In this document: positions 32,999 to 45,158 of the stretch, in pieces
Position numbering within the stretch: the first letter of the stretch is position 1
Layout: every line of letters begins with the position of its first letter
From: Pleurodeles waltl
Taxonomy: Eukaryota > Chordata > Amphibia > Caudata > Salamandridae
Length of the DNA stretch: 64,000 nt
Direction: 5' to 3'
Assembly (NCBI RefSeq): GCF_031143425.1
Contig: NC_090447.1
Location: 30,842,238-30,906,237 of the forward strand
The notes under the pieces: model-generated
Seen by the model: only the letters and a program-made list of their open reading frames with translations
Told to the model about the DNA's origin: nothing
Databases searched by the model: none
Made by a program: the position numbers and the translations under genes

Positions 32999-35965
32999 TG
33001 TGGGAAAGTACCATCTTGCCTGGCATGTTACTCCCATTTTCACTGTATGTATGTATGTTTTAGCCCCTGTGTCACTGGGATCCTGCCAGCCAGGGCCCCA
33101 GTGCTCATAAGTATGTGCCCTGTATGTGTTCCCTGTGTGATGTCTCACTGAGGCTCTGCTAACCAGAACCTCAGTGGTTATGTTCTCTCTGCTTTCCAAA
33201 TTTGTCACTGCAGTCTAGTGACTAAATTTACCAGTTCACATTGGCCTACTGGTACACCCATATAATTCCCTTGTATATGGTACTTAGGTACCCAGGGTAT
33301 TGGGGTTCCAGAAGATCCCTATGGGCTACAGCATTTCTTTTGCCACCCATAGGGAGCTCAGGCAATTCTTACACAGGCCTGCCACTGCAGCCTGAGTGAA
33401 ATAACGTCCATGTTATTTCACAACCCTTTTTCACTGCACATAAGTAACTTATAAGTCACCTATATGTCTAACCGTTACTTGGTGAAGGTTGGGTGCCAAG
33501 TTACTTAGTGTGTGGCCACCCTGGCACTACCCAATGTGCCTCCTAATCGTTCAGGGCAATTTCCCTGAACTTTGTGAGTGCGGGGACACCATTACACGCG
33601 TGCACTGCACATAGGTCACTACCCATGTGTAGCATCACCATGGTAACTCCGAACATGGCCATGTAACATGTCTAAGATCTTGGAATTGTCACCCCAATAC
33701 CATTCTGGTATTGGGGGGACAATTCCATGATCCCCCGGGTCTCTAGCACAGAACCCGGGTACTGCCAAACTGCCTTTCCGGGGTCTCCACTGCAGCTGCT
33801 GCTAACCCCTCAGACAGGTTTCTGCCCTCCTGGAGTCTGGGCAGCCCCGGCCAAGGAAGGCAGAGCAAAAGATTTCCTCTGAGAGAGGGTGTTACACCCT
33901 CTCCATTTGGAAAAGGTGTGAAGGGCTGGGGAGGAGTAGCCTCCCCCAGCCTCTGGAAATTCTTTGATGGCCACACATGGTGCCCATCTCTGCATAAGCC
34001 AGTCTACAGCGGTTCAGGGATCCCCCAGCCCTGCTCTGGCGTGAAACTGGACAAAGAAAAGGGGAGTGATCACTCCCCTGACCAGTACCTCCCAGGGGAG
34101 GTGCCCAGAGCTCCTCCAGTGTGTCCCAGACCTCTGCCATCTTGGATTCAGAAGTGTTGGGGGCACACTGGGCTGCTCTGAGTGGCCAGTGCCAGCAGGT
34201 GATGTCAGAGACCCCCTCTGATAGGCTGTTACCTCTCTTGGTAGCCAATCCTCCTTTCTTGGTAGCCAAACCTCCTTTTCTGGCTATTTAGAGTCTCTCC
34301 TCTGGGGTATTCTTCAGATAACGAATGCAAGAGCTCACCAGAGTTCCTCTGCACTTCCCTCTTCGACTTCTGCCAAGGATCGACCGCTGACTGCTCCAGG
34401 ATGCCTGCAAAACCGCAACAAAGTAACAAGATGACTACCAGCAACATAATAGTGCCTCATCCTGCTGGCTTTCTCGACTGCTTCCTGGTGGTGCATGCCC
34501 TGAGGGCTCTCTGCCTTCACCCTGCACTGGAAGCCAAGAAGAAATCTCCTGTGGGTCGACTGAATCTTCCCCCTGCTAACGCAGGCACCAAAAGACTGCA
34601 TCACTGGTCCTCTGGGTCCCCTCTCATCCTGACGAGCGTGGTCCCTGGAACACAGGAGCTAGATCCAAGTGACCCCTACATTCCAGTGATCCTTCAGTCC
34701 AAGTTTGGTGGAGGTAAGTCCTTGCCTCCCCACGCTAGACTGCAAACCTGTGTACTGCGTGATTTGCAGCTGCTCCGGCTTCTGTGCACTTCCCCAAGGA
34801 TTCCTTTGTGCACAGCCTAGCCTGGATCCCCAGCACTCCGTCCTGCAGTGCTCAACCCTCTGAGTTGGACTCCGACATCGTGGGACCCTCCTTTTGTGAC
34901 TCTGGTTACACCAATCTTCTAAGTGCCTGCTCTGGTACTTCTGCGGGTGCTGCCTGCTTCTGCGGGGGCTCTCTGAGTTGCTGAGCAACCCTTCTGTCTC
35001 TTCCTCCAAGGGGCGACATCCTGGTCCTTCCTGGTCCCCAGCAGCACCCAAAAACCTCCAACACTACCCTTGCAGCTAGCAAGGCTTGTTTGCGGTATTT
35101 CTGCGTGGAAAAACTTCTGCAACATCCAGCACGCCGTGGGACATCTTCCATCCAAAGGAGAAGTTCCTAGCCCTTTTCGTTGTTGCAGAATCTTCGGCTT
35201 CTTCCACCCAGAGGCAGCCCTTTTGCACCTTCATCCAGGGTTTCCTGGGCTCCTGCCCCCCTGGACACTATCGCGACTCTTGGACTTGGTCCTCTTGTCT
35301 TGCAGGTCCTCATGTCCAGGAATCTGTTTGCTGATGCTTGTGGTTCTTGAAGAATCCCCCTATCATGACTATTGTGTCCTTTTGGGGTAGTAGGGGAACT
35401 TTACTCCTGCTTTTCAGGGTCTTGGGGTGGGGTATCTTGGACACCCTGACTGTTTTCTTACAGTCCCAGTGACCCCCTACAAGCTCCCATAGGTCTGGGG
35501 TCCATTCGTGATTCGCATTCCACTTTTGGAGTATATGGTTTGTGTTGCTCCTAGACCTATGTTCACCGATTGCATCCTATTGTGATTCTACATTGTTTGC
35601 ATTACTTTTCTTACTATTACTTACCTGTTTTGGGTTTGTGTACATATAACTTGTGTATATTACTTACCTTCTAACTGAGGGTACTCACTGAGATACTTTT
35701 GGCATATTGCCATAAAAATAAAGTACCTTTATTTTTTAGTAACTCTGAGTATTGTGTTTTCTTATGATATTGTGCTATATGATATAAGTGGTATAGTAGG
35801 AGCTTTGCATGTCTCCTAGTTCAGCCTAAGCTGCTTTGCCATAGCTACCTTCTATCAGCCTAAGCTGCTAGAAAGACCTCTATTCTACTAATAAGGGATA
35901 ACTGGACCTGGCACAGGGTGTAAGTACCACAAGGTACCCACTATAAGCCAAGCCAGCCTCCTACA
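32999..35965 (+). mobile_element. 2967-bp solo LTR with 5-bp target duplication
   Basis: The block starts TGTGGGAAAGTACCATC and ends CCAGCCTCCTACA. GGTAC flanks it exactly on both sides (32994-32998 and 35966-35970), a 5-bp target duplication as made by Ty3/gypsy-type integrases. AATAAA at 35717-35722 lies about 240 bp from the 3' end, consistent with plus orientation. Open frames inside are under 145 codons and show no domains. The first kilobase is related to the plus-strand LTR fragment at 58582, sharing TATATGGTACTTAGGTACCC and CAGACAGGTTTCTGCCCTCC. It is the relic of LTR-LTR recombination; the internal region is gone. Confidence 0.85.
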
Positions 35966-35999
35966 GGTACCCAGCGTTTAGTGGTTACTAGGCTCCACC

Positions 36000-38545
36000 C
36001 CTGCTACCCATGGACAGCCCCCTATGGCCCCCTGGGCTACAAGTGAGGTGGCAGCCCGCTGCTGACCGTTTGGAGGCCCCTTGCCTGTTCCCCCATGTCC
36101 CTGACATAAGCCATCCCAAGGATCCTGTTGGGGCAGGCCTCTTTTTAGGATTTCATGCTTCTCGCCGCTTGTGTCTGCCTTTGCCTCCTCCCGCTCCACC
36201 CTGCTCCACCATGCGGCTGCAACTCCCTGCTTTTGTGGTGTTGGTGGGTAAGCAAAGCTGCGGGTAACCTTATTGTAGGGTACCCATTGCATACCCCATT
36301 TTAACTTAGCTCCTCACCCTTTATTGATGGCTTCAAAAACCGCCTACCAATCCTGCGCACTCATTTTCATAGGCTTGCCGCCTCCCACGTCTTCCCGTCC
36401 CCGCCCTAGGGAGGTGTTATGTGTGGGTCTCCACCTGGTTCGCTTTGTGGACCGTCACGCTTCCACACCCCCTCCATTCCAAGGACCCTGTGGGAGCAGG
36501 CCTCGTTTTAGGCTTTCGTGTTTCTGTCCCTCCGTGTCTGTCTCGCCACGCTGTATGTGGTGTCCCGACCGCATGCAGCTCCCCCTTTTGACCTAATAAT
36601 AACCAAACTGATCTAGGGCTCCTGCTATGTTTAACAAAAACAAGTCCATGCTCACCTCTGACAGATCCACGCCGTCTGCCCCGTGGTACCCTGGTGTTTT
36701 GAGGTTGATGAAACCATGCCTCACAAATCCCCAAGAGTTCGCCCTGCGTATTTTTGTCATAGATATGTTCAGCTTTCTTCTTGCTCTCTCTAGTGCTCCC
36801 TGGTCCCTGGCCCCTCTCCATTCTGCTGACAAGTTAGATGGTGACCTAGAGGAGCTCCTCTCAAAGGCACACAAATTATTGGCCAGCAAAGAAGGGCACA
36901 GGGCTCAGAGGGCAACGAAGCGTGAAACACGCGGCAATGAGCAAGGTGTGCCCCCATGTGCCCTGGGCGCAGGGCACATGTGGCCAGAACGGTGGCTCAC
37001 GCACTTGGTTCTAGGGCCCGGGGGCAGGGAGCAAAAAAGGAACACCACCAAGGTGTAATGTGTGGCCACAACAACATGGGGACCAAGGGTTGTGACGGGC
37101 GTACAGCTTTACAGGAAGAGGATGCCTGGTATGACGCCACCGACGAGGACAGCAAAAATGAGCTCGAGGAGGCGCCTGGAACCTGCATGTGTGAGATGCA
37201 AGCACAGCGTGGGGGGCTGCACAGCGGGGGCAGCTAATGGGAACATTACTAACTTTGGGAAACAAGTAGGGGTGGTCAACTCAACACAGCAGGAAACATC
37301 AGGGTCAATGAGCGGGTCCAATCCAATGCAACCCCAGCAAGGGCACCCCTGGTTCGGGGGTGGACGGGTCCCTGGACACAGCAACCACACTTCTTTCTGA
37401 CATTCGCAGCTAGCCCGTGGTGGACTTGGTCAGGTGCAGCAACCCTCTTTCAACCCAGGTTTTCCGCCACTTCAGTGGCCTACAAAGACACCTTGGCATT
37501 CATCAGTGTGGAGGGTGCGCCCGCTGAAAATACACAGGGTGGACCTATGCAGATAGGTCAGGACTCTGTGCCAGCGGGGGCTTCTAGCAGCAAACCGCAC
37601 ATGGTAGGGATGGACCAGGCTAAGGAGAAGGACAGTGCCATGGAGAAAAGGCATGAGGGGGCGAAGGGCAAGGTCCTGGAAGAAGGTACTTGGGAGAAGG
37701 GTCAGGCGACAGTGATTGACAGTGCCCCACAGGGAGTGCCTGACGCCACAAAGGCTTGGTCTGGTACAAAAAAGAGGAGTGAGCAAGCCAGCAAGCGAAT
37801 ATATCAGAGCATCGCCGAGTGACCCCTCAATAATGGTGAGGGTAACAGGTCTCACTGGCCTGATCCCACTGGTTCTTAAAGAAAGAATTTGGAGAAAGGA
37901 ATTGATCAACATATTTTCACTACTCGAAGTGCAACAGGCTGGTTTGGATCAGACTACACAGACTAGGAAGGATGAGGATAAGGCAGACCAAGGGTAGGGA
38001 GGTCCGCAGAGAACTGGTTCAGAGCATTTCACATCTTCATCAGTGTATTTGTAGAAAAGTTTCCAGAAAGCGCAGTGGCACTGTTCCTCAACTAGCAAAG
38101 AGTGCACGCCGCACAGATAAACCCCAAGGTGACGCTTGGCTGCACAATGACAAAGGTTTTAGGGAGACGATGCAGACCTGGCCAGTCATTGAGTGGGATC
38201 AGCTAGATGTAGAGTACTTCAACCATATGGTGGCCACCAGAGAAGGTGTCAGTGGACGTGACAATAGTGTTCAATCGTCGAGGGGTAAAGGAAAGGCTGA
38301 AGGGTTCCCACATGCCAACAAGGAAAAAACCCAGATGGGAGCAGACAGGGCAGGCCCAGGTCAAGGGCATCCTTAAAATACGATAAAGATGAGTGCAAGT
38401 GGGGGCAGGCCTGCAAATTTCAACATAGCTGCGCAACTGTGGAGGGTCACACCGACAATCGAATGTAAAAAAGCAAAAGGTGCCTACAAAAGGGAAGAAC
38501 GCCAGCAGCAGGAAATAACATAGATAAAAGGCAACCCGAGAAAAG
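36000..38545 (+). pseudogene. DIRS1-like element, leader and gag-like ORF1 remnant
   Basis: The stretch precedes the DIRS-type RT and is broken into several frames. The piece at about 37830-37930 reads IPLVLKERIWRKELINIFSL, which resembles the KIW-x-x-EY-x-NIFSLI block of DIRS ORF1 proteins. Lysine/glutamate-rich frames at 37475-37822 and 37972-38376 fit a degraded gag. Two related copies of a GGAC/TCCTGT(T/G)GG(G/A)GCAGGCCTC segment lie near 36118 and 36482. The left boundary and terminal repeats are not identified. Confidence 0.45.
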
Positions 38546-39770
38546 GTGGGACCTAGGCCCCCAATCTCAGCTCTCTCTATTTCCATTCGCATAGGTCAAC
38601 TGTTAGGCTTACTAGGTAGGTACCCCAAAAAGAAGGAAAGGCATTTGCTGGCAGGATTCCTTTACGGCTTTACTATTCCATATAAAGGCCCCCGGGAGAT
38701 CCGTTGGTGCAATAACCTAAAATCAGAGAGGGACAACCAAGCAATCGCCAGGCAGAAAGTGGAGAAGGAATTCTTTTTAGGGAGGGTAGCGGGTCCTTTT
38801 TTTCAGAACCCCCACTGGACAGCTTTATACTGACCCCCTTGGTGGTGGCCCCAAGAAAGAAGAGGGCAAGTGTATATTAATTCATCACCTTTCGTACCCC
38901 ACCAACGTGTGGGTGAATGACCGCCTTGACCAGGAGCGCTGCTCAGTATTCTACACAACAGTGGACGACACCATGGATCGCATCAAGGCTGTAGGAAGAG
39001 GTGCTGTGTTAGTAAAAATTGACATAGAGTCTGCCTTTGATCTTCCACCGGTCCCCACTAACAGCTCCCACCTACTGGGATTCCATCTAGGTGGGGAATT
39101 CTACTATGACAAATGCCTGCTGCTGGGTTGTGCCATCTCCTGTGCATGCTCTGGAACCTTTAGTTGATTCCAGGAATGGACACTGAGCGAGAGGTGTGAG
39201 AAAGGTTGGGCCACACACTGCTTAGATCACTTCCTGCTCCTTGGGAAAAAGGGCACCACCGAGTGCACCGAGTGGCTGCAGGCCTTTCCAGTACTAGAGA
39301 GGATCTGGGGGTGCCGCTGGCAGGAGAGAAAACTGAGGACCCAAGAACACACCTCTCGTTCTTGGGCATTGAGCTGGACATGGTGGATGGGGTGTGCAGG
39401 CTACCACAAACCAAGGTTTCTGAGCACCATACTGGCAAAAAAAGAAAGCAACGCTGGGTGAGCTGCAGCAACTCATCATCAGCCTCAACTTTGCAGGCGG
39501 GTAATCCCAGCAGGTAGGCCGTTTGTGAGGAGGTTAGCATGGCGATGCAGGGGCCTGACCCAGAAACAGCACAGGGTGAGGACCACACAAGGGGTCAGTG
39601 ATTCAACTTCCTGGGCGGCTTCAAGGGGGTGATCATGTCGGGAACCCTGGGTGTCAGCAAAACAACTGTACCTATTTACAGATGCTGCTGGGGGCAAAAG
39701 TTGTGGATCAGTCATGGGCACGGCCTGGATGGCAGCTTGCTAGCCTGACACTTGGTGCGAGACCGGGACA
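38546..39770 (+). pseudogene. DIRS1-like reverse transcriptase and RNase H remnant
   Basis: About 38620-38830 gives GFLYGFTIPYKGPRE, CNNLKSERDN and FFLGRVAGPF, matching the block before the RT in DIRS elements (GF-x-x-GF-x-IPY-x-GP; CKNLKSA; LGRIAGPF). After a frame change, about 38877-39167 gives LIHHLSYPTN, VNDRLDQERCSVFYTTVDD, KIDIESAFDLPPV and LLGCAISCACSGTFS, a clear DIRS RT. The region 39206-39400 gives the GTTECTEWLQAF-type and SFLGIELDMVDG blocks, and 39657-39735 gives LYLFTDAAGGKSCGSVMG, the RNase H start. Frameshifts split it into at least four pieces. The methyltransferase-like and tyrosine recombinase domains normally downstream are missing, so it is 3'-truncated at about 39770. 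Confidence 0.75.
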
Positions 39771-39779
39771 ACCAAGAGA

Positions 39780-40640
39780 CCAAGCCCTGAGCTGGCTTTG
39801 ACCAATGCCTGTCTCTTGGGTGCCAGCGTGCTCTCTTCCTCATCCCAGAAGCAGGTGGGGCTCTTCCTCTCCCTGCCCCGTCCTGCGTAGCCTCTCTCTT
39901 GCTCCATCCTCCCGACTTGCTCTCTTATCCCTGTAGTGCTGAGTGGTTGCATCAGTTGCTGAAGAGGTCTAACAGGTTGCTTTGACAAGTGACCCAGGTG
40001 TGAACGTTACATTCTTCAGGATGCCGCTGCACTATGATGGTCAACGGCACCCAGCCACAATCCAAACCTTAGTACCACAAAGGGCCTGATCCAAGCCTTG
40101 GAACCGCTCTCTGGCAGCCCTACTCTGGTAGCGACCTCCTTTTATCTCGCTCCCAGTACCCACCACGTCTGTCGCCAAATCAACAACTGGTCACTCGTGG
40201 GTTCAAAAGTCCTTTGTTGCAACCGCTCTAGCTGCGACTGATAACCTTGCTTTGTTGTTCCCAATCTTGCTGCTCCTGATAATCATTGTCGGGGGAGTGC
40301 ACCAAATGCTACAGGTTTATTTAGTAACCTCGTAGTCTGCACCCGTCGTGGTCCGCTGCCTTCCCACTGCATCACCCTTATGCGTTGCCGCTCATCTTCC
40401 CGCTCCAGCATCCTTGATCCTGGTTGAAGCTCGTCTTCTTTCTTGTCCAAGAGAATCTCAACAGCCAACTCTAGTGACAGCGCTGGGTTCCTTGCGGGCG
40501 GCTCTCTCAATGGGCTCCTCTGATGGCGAGAGGCACACAAAGCTGCTGGTACCAAGCTGCAGACCACAGCGATGAAGCACAACGCCAAGCTGCACCTGGT
40601 CCACTTTGTAGACCGGACCGCTTCCAGTCTATCAACTAAT
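39780..40640 (-). mobile_element. Probable LTR-retroelement fragment, minus strand (LTR plus leader)
   Basis: On the minus strand, CTAAATAAACCTG near 40327-40315 supplies an AATAAA, followed by CATTTGGTGCACTCCCC and then a purine-rich leader (GGAGCAGCAAGATTGGGAAC and beyond). This arrangement (poly(A) signal, a TTGGTGC-like junction, leader) resembles an LTR/primer-binding-site junction. A 123-codon open frame (40283-40654 minus) crosses it and has a hydrophobic stretch, but is more likely chance. Ends and family are not established. Confidence 0.3.
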
Positions 40641-40644
40641 CTAA

Positions 40645-42445
40645 CTCTTGTCACAGGTGGACACTTTACTCGGGTGGTTGAGTGTGCAACTCAAGAGAAT
40701 TGGGACAATGATTTACCTGCTTTCCAGCGCAGTCCTGCATTTACCCATCAGATGCACCGCCCAAATAACTACAGAGGGGTTCCGATATTTGGGCATATAT
40801 GTCACGAGAGAACTGAGCAGCTTTTGTGCCCACAACTTGTAACCCCGTTGGAGCGCCTTCAGAAAGATGTAGAACGCTGGCGGTCCCTTCCCTGTCACAT
40901 CTAGGTAGGGCTGCCTTATTCAAAATGATGGCGCTGCCTCGCTTCCTCTATACCCTTCACAAAACACCATATCCTGCCCCTGCTTCCTACTTCCAAAATA
41001 TCAACCGTGAGATATGCACCTTACTCTGGGATGCAGGCCCTGCATGCATAGCCACTAAGAAATTAACAAGAGGTTGGTATGATGGAGGCATTGCCCTAGC
41101 AGACATGCATACTTACTTTTCAGCAGCGCAACTGGTAACCATTAATCACTGGGGCCATCTCCCTGTTTCAGAGCCAGCTTATTGAATGGACTGCAGAGCC
41201 ATGCAACCCGGGGGCTTCCAGCAGGCACTCCACAGAGGGAAAAACCCCAGACCTTCCCCATTCTCACAGCTGTAACTCTGACCATTTGGCATGAAACAAT
41301 CCACTCATTAGGTTGGAGAAACATGATCATGTGAGCTACTCCGGTATGGGACACTGCAAGATTAGGCACTCTAGGTACAGAACCGGGATTCTGTAAATGG
41401 GATATCATCATGATTGCAAAGGTGGGTGACCTGTGGGTGCATGGTGCCATCCTTCCTCTCACCGATCTTCAGACAGACTTTCAGCTCAACCCCATAGAGA
41501 CCTTCTGCTCCCTTCAAATCAAGCATGCACCAGACAAAGCATTATCAAAAGGAGAAGACCCCCAGAATCCTCCCTGCTCGAAGAGCAGCTGTTGACTGAA
41601 TACATGCTCAGAAAAGCAATCTCCCTCACATATCGTAAACTCAATAATAAGTCAACTGATACATTTGGAAGCTTAAGGGACTACTGGGTGCACAAGCTAG
41701 GGGAACTAGATGACGATGAGTGGCAGGAGGCCCTGGCTTTCCCGAAGGAGGTTACTATTTGCTCTAGATTCCGTTTAGTACAGTTGAAAATCCTCCATAG
41801 ATGCTACTACACCTGCACAACTCTGGCAAAGATGGGCAGAGTAGCCACACCCCTCTGTTCTCAGAGCTGTGGGCACAAGGGGACATGTTATCATATGCGG
41901 TGGATTTGCCAAGTCATACAGGGATACTGGGAGTCGGTGGTGTCTTGCTTAAATAGTATGTGGGGTATTACTGTGGTACTCTCCCCTAAATGGTGACTGT
42001 TGAATATCTGGGATAAAACAGATCTCACCCGGATGGACCCAATCTGGATGTCATTGGTGTTAATAGTAGCGAAACGCAATATTGCCCGCACCTGAAAAGC
42101 AGATCGACCGCCAGAACTGGCGGAATGGAAACTCGATCTGGACCGGTGTATGTTGGCGGACAGGGTGGTGTACAAGAGTAGGGGTTTCTCAAGGAAATGG
42201 ACCAAAATCTGGGGGAAGTGGAATGATCACAGAGGTGGATTATGTGTTGCACCTGACCCCGTGAGAGCAGGTGATCGAAACCAGAAATGAACTGATGTTG
42301 CAGATGCGCTCTGGTTTTTCTATGGGCGGGATATGGGAGGGGGCACTGGGAATCTTCTACGAGAAGTAATGTTGCTTGACTATAATCTGCTGTCATTGAC
42401 TTTACTGCTGCAATGTTTTGTCTGTTCATTTTTCAATAAAAAGAA
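40645..42445 (+). pseudogene. L1-like LINE ORF2 C-terminus, 5'-truncated
   Basis: Successive frames give GFRYLGIYVTREL (about 40780-40820), GRAALFKMMALPRFLYTLH (about 40910-40965), INREICTLLWDAGPA and GWYDGGIALADMHTYFSAAQL (about 41000-41135). These match the RT thumb and post-RT region of L1-type polymerases (YLGI; KM-x-x-LPR-x-LY; GGI-x-LPD-x-x-Y-x-AA). Frames 41410-41996 extend to a CSQSCGHKGTCYHMRWICQ segment (about 41860-41915) at the position of the L1 C-terminal Cys/His motif. A 3' end with CAATAAAAAGAAG and an A-rich tail lies at 42434-42460. Three frame changes and stops make it inactive. Confidence 0.75.
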
Positions 42446-42469
42446 GTGGAAAAAAAGAGAATTGGGGGG

Positions 42470-42695
42470 CTCTGAGAACTTTGGCATAACGGCCAAAGCA
42501 GCCAACTTTGGAGCTGGGAACCAGGTTCTAGTCTTGGCGTCGGCTCAACATCCTGTGATTTTGGCAAATCACTTAATTTCCCTATGCCTACCAAAAATGA
42601 ATGCGTCCTTGTGTAATGTAACTAGTGCTCACGTAAACTGCTCCAATACCTTCGGTTTGAGTTTGCGCTATATAAAACGGCAAAAAACTCTTTGC
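42470..42695 (+). mobile_element. tRNA-derived CORE-SINE
   Basis: An A-box-like GGCATAACGGCC (about 42482) and a B-box-like AGGTTCTAGTC (about 42523) are followed by TGTGATTTTGGCAAATCACT and TAATTTCCCTATGCCT (about 42554-42590). That is the conserved CORE of MIR-like SINEs (TGTGACCTTGGGCAAGTCAC, TTAACCTCTCTGTGCCT). The 3' tail contains GCGCTATATAAAACG, the tail type shared with partner LINEs. Confidence 0.65.
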
Positions 42696-43030
42696 ACATA
42701 CAAAGTAACATGGTCTGTGCTCATATACGTCACTCCCGACATGTGGCCTTTTCACAATAGACACCATTACATTTGACACTAGTTGCAGTTTCAGCAAAGA
42801 GGCCAAGGATTTCACGAGAAAAGATTCCAAAGCAGATACTTGGCATTCTAAGTAGAGTCTATGCCGAGGGGCGGGGCAACAGCACGTCTGTCATGGATGA
42901 CAGGGACTCATACTAGGAGTGTGGGTTTATTGTGAACTTGGATGCATTGCAGTGGGAGGTAGTGTGTCCTCCATCTTACACCTGTGCCAACATTGGCTGG
43001 CACTGCAACAGCACATGCAAGAAAAAGGCC
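42696..43030. other. Unannotated stretch
   Basis: No recognised feature between the SINE and the 54-bp array. Confidence 0.4.
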
Positions 43031-43034
43031 CTTG

Positions 43035-43600
43035 TGCTACCTGTGGGTGCTGCTGACGTGATGCAACCTACACCACACAGCACTACATCGGACTACAGCA
43101 ACTGCTGCTGATGTGCTGCAGCCTACACTACACATCACCACACCCGACTCTACAGCTGCTGCTGACACACTGCAACTTACATCACACATCACCACACCAG
43201 ACTCTACAGCTGCTGCTGACACGCTGCAACTTACACCACACATCACCACACCCAACTCTACAGATGCTGCTGACATGTCTCAGCTTACACCACACATCAC
43301 CACACCAGACTCTACAGCTGCTGCTGACACGCTGCAACTTACACCACACATCACCACACCAGACTCTACAGCTGCTGCTAACACGCTGCAACTTACACCA
43401 CACATCACCACACCCAACTCTATAGCTGCTGCTGACATGTCTCAGCTTACACCACACATCACCACACCAGACTCTACAGCTGCTGCTGATACGCTGCAAC
43501 TTACACCACACATCACCACACCAGACTCTACAGCTGCTGCTGACACACTGCAAATTACACCACACATCACCACACCAGACTCTACAGCTGCTGCTGACAC
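43035..43600. repeat. 54-bp tandem array, segment A
   Basis: The period is 54 bp (for example ACTCTACAG at 43201 and 43255). The consensus words are ACTCTACAGCTGCTGCTGAC, AC(G/A)CTGCAACTTACACCACA and CATCACCACACC. Since 54 is 18 codons, all six frames can stay open. The plus frame repeats TLQLTPHITTPDSTAAAD and the minus frame repeats a CGVSCSVSAAAVESGVVM peptide. These are repeat artefacts, not genes. Variant units (ACATGTCTCAGC, CTATAGCTG, GATACGCTG) serve as markers of the later duplication. Confidence 0.95.
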
Positions 43601-44195
43601 TGAGAAAATGTACATAAAGTTAATCATACACCATAGCTGCTAGGCATCTGTTTATCTTTATTATGTTGCCATGTGCTCGACAACCTTCCTGAACTTTGAT
43701 GATTGACCTTGTGCTCGCAGCCTTGGGCTGCAATCTGCTTATCGCTGCCATATTACTTTTTCCAATTACAGTTCCGAGAACTGTCGTGCTTAATCAGTAA
43801 CTGCCAGAACAGGTTTATACAGGTCGTTGCCACCTCCTGCCAGCTGCATCTGTACCTTCTCCCACCACATGTGTATCCATGAAATATTCTGAAGGCCGCA
43901 GAGGACCTTGAATACGATAGGGGTGGAGTTGTCCTCTGACTAAGCAGTTTTGTGTGTATATAAGGTTGGGTGCCCCAGAGTGAAGGGGCAGCCTCCGTAG
44001 GATAGTCACTTGACTGTCCTGGGACTCTGTATTAGCTCGAGCTATAATCCATGTAATAAACTTCTCTTTATTCCTCCAGTTGGGGACTCCGTCTGATTTG
44101 TGAACTCTCTGCTAAATTGACCCTGAGGACAAGGGTGTCCCTCCACCGCTGGGAAGGAGACCCCGGGTGGGGGTCTAATCTTTCCTGGTTCCTCA
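43601..44195 (+). mobile_element. Solo LTR of the class I ERV, 595 bp
   Basis: It starts TGAGAAAATGTACATAAAG and ends TTTCCTGGTTCCTCA, the same ends and length as both provirus LTRs. ACAC lies on both sides (43597-43600 and 44196-44199), a 4-bp target duplication that agrees with the uninterrupted 54-bp unit (GCTGACACACTGC). A TATATAAGG box and AATAAA (44055-44060) are present. Confidence 0.95.
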
Positions 44196-45158
44196 ACACA
44201 CTGCAACTTACACCACACATCACCACACCAGACTCTACAGCTGCTGCTGACACACTGCAACTTACAGCACACATCACCACACCCGACTCTACAGCTGCTG
44301 CTGACACGCTGCAACTTACACCACACATCACCACACCAGACTCTACAGATGCTGCTGACATATCTCAGCTTACCCCACACATCACCACACCAGACTCTAC
44401 AGCTGCTGCTGACACACTGCAACTTACACCACACATCACCACACCCAACTCTACAGCTGCTGCTGACATGTCTCAGTTTACACCACAGATCACCACACCA
44501 GACTCTACAGCTGCTGCTGACACGCTGCAACTTACACCACACATCACCACACCCAATTCTACAGCTGCTGCTGACAAGATGCAACTTACACCACACATCA
44601 CCACACCAGACTCTACAGCTGCTGCTGACACACAGCAACTTACACCACACATCACAACACCCAACTCTACAGCTGCTGCTGACATGCTGCAACCTGCACC
44701 ACACATCAGTCCAGACTCTACAGATGCTGCTGACACGCCTCAACTTACACTACAAATCACCACACCCAACTCTACAGCTGCTGCTGACATGTCTCAGCTT
44801 ACCCCACACCAGACTCTACAGCTGCTGCTGACAAGCTGCAACTTACACCACACATCACCACACCCAACTCTACAGCTGCTGCTGACATGTCTCAGCTTAC
44901 ACCACACATCACCACACCAGACTCTACAGCTGCTGCTAACACGCTGCAACTTACACCACACATCACCACACCCAACTCTATAGCTGCTGCTGACATGTCT
45001 CAGCTTACACCACACATCACCACACCAGACTCTACAGCTGCTGCTGATACGCTGCAACTTACACCACACATCACCACACCAGACTCTACAGCTGCTGCTG
45101 ACACACTGCAACTTACACCACACAACACCACACCAGACTCTACAGCTGCTGCTGACAC
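44196..45158. repeat. 54-bp tandem array, segment between the two ERV LTRs
   Basis: About 963 bp of 54-bp units. The left part (44196 to about 44734) matches the array that follows the provirus (54479 to about 55018) variant for variant, including GATGCTGCTGACATATCTC and CTGACAAGATGC. The right part (about 44886-45158) matches 43328-43600 at a constant offset of 1558 bp, including CTATAGCTG and GATACGCTG. The segment is thus a fusion of the provirus right and left flanks. Confidence 0.9.

Noticed and set aside
32660..33151. A 163-codon open frame with a possible hydrophobic segment
   Set aside because: It runs straight into the solo LTR, uses the LTR for its last third, and has no recognisable domain.
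40283..40654. Minus-strand 123-codon frame with a hydrophobic stretch resembling a signal peptide
   Set aside because: It overlaps a probable LTR junction with AATAAA and the edge of the L1-like fragment. The hydrophobic run is internal, and no family resemblance was seen.
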